From the NCBI GenBank assembly GCA_002085465.1, contig NBML01000034.1:1-14199 (forward strand): a DNA stretch of 14,199 bases. Direction: 5' to 3'. How positions within the stretch are numbered: the first letter of the stretch is position 1; each line of letters begins with the position of its first letter. Below are positions 14,168 to 14,199 of the stretch, piece after piece. Both the position numbers and the translations under genes were made by a program. The stretch is from Desulfobacteraceae bacterium 4572_89 (GTDB taxonomy: Bacteria > Desulfobacterota > Desulfobacteria > Desulfobacterales > Desulfobacteraceae). The notes below the pieces were generated by a model. That model made no database searches. It was not told the origin of the DNA and saw nothing but the letters and a program-made list of their open reading frames with translations.

Positions 14168-14199
14168 CCCCAACTGAAAACAGGAATTTCTATTTCTCG

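Noticed and set aside
14016..14199. Search for a tRNA or terminator after the regulator gene
   Set aside because: No cloverleaf, no GC-rich hairpin with a T-run. The TTTTTT at about 14073-14078 lacks a stem before it.

Overview
The window looks like a catabolic segment from a Gram-negative anaerobe, most plausibly a sulfate-reducing Desulfobacterota such as a Desulfobacula/Desulfobacter relative. That assignment is inference. It rests on two complete TRAP transporters, a GlcD/GlcF-type 2-hydroxyacid dehydrogenase pair, a LarA-type nickel-pincer racemase and moderately AT-rich DNA. No mobile element, RNA gene or CRISPR array was seen. No gene-free stretch exceeds 300 bases; the longest are 3524-3798 and 5035-5319.

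Left, minus strand. Reading leftward from 5034 there is an M20 metallohydrolase, then a complete TRAP transporter (Sec-exported binding protein DctP, small permease DctQ, large permease DctM), then a PanB-like gene that runs off the left edge. A good sigma70-type promoter precedes dctP. A strong intercistronic hairpin lies between dctP and dctQ, a common way to make more binding protein than permease. The PanB-like protein lacks about 47 internal residues that normally carry part of the active site, although its reading frame stays open. This is the sharpest anomaly in the window.

Right, plus strand. A PHP-family phosphatase (HisJ-like) is followed by glcD-like, glcF-like and larA-like genes, which are tightly packed. 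Next comes a 140-bp regulatory gap with 16-bp tandem repeats. A second TRAP transporter follows, with a Tat-exported TakP-like binding protein, DctQ and DctM, and then an XRE-cupin regulator.

The plus-strand genes read as one self-contained 2-hydroxyacid module: uptake by TRAP, interconversion of stereoisomers by LarA, oxidation to a 2-oxoacid by the FAD protein GlcD with electrons leaving through the Fe-S protein GlcF, and ligand-dependent control by the cupin regulator. Lactate is the simplest substrate, but LarA homologues act on several 2-hydroxyacids, so the real one is open. The left TRAP transporter probably serves another organic acid or an acylated or amidated compound linked to the M20 hydrolase.
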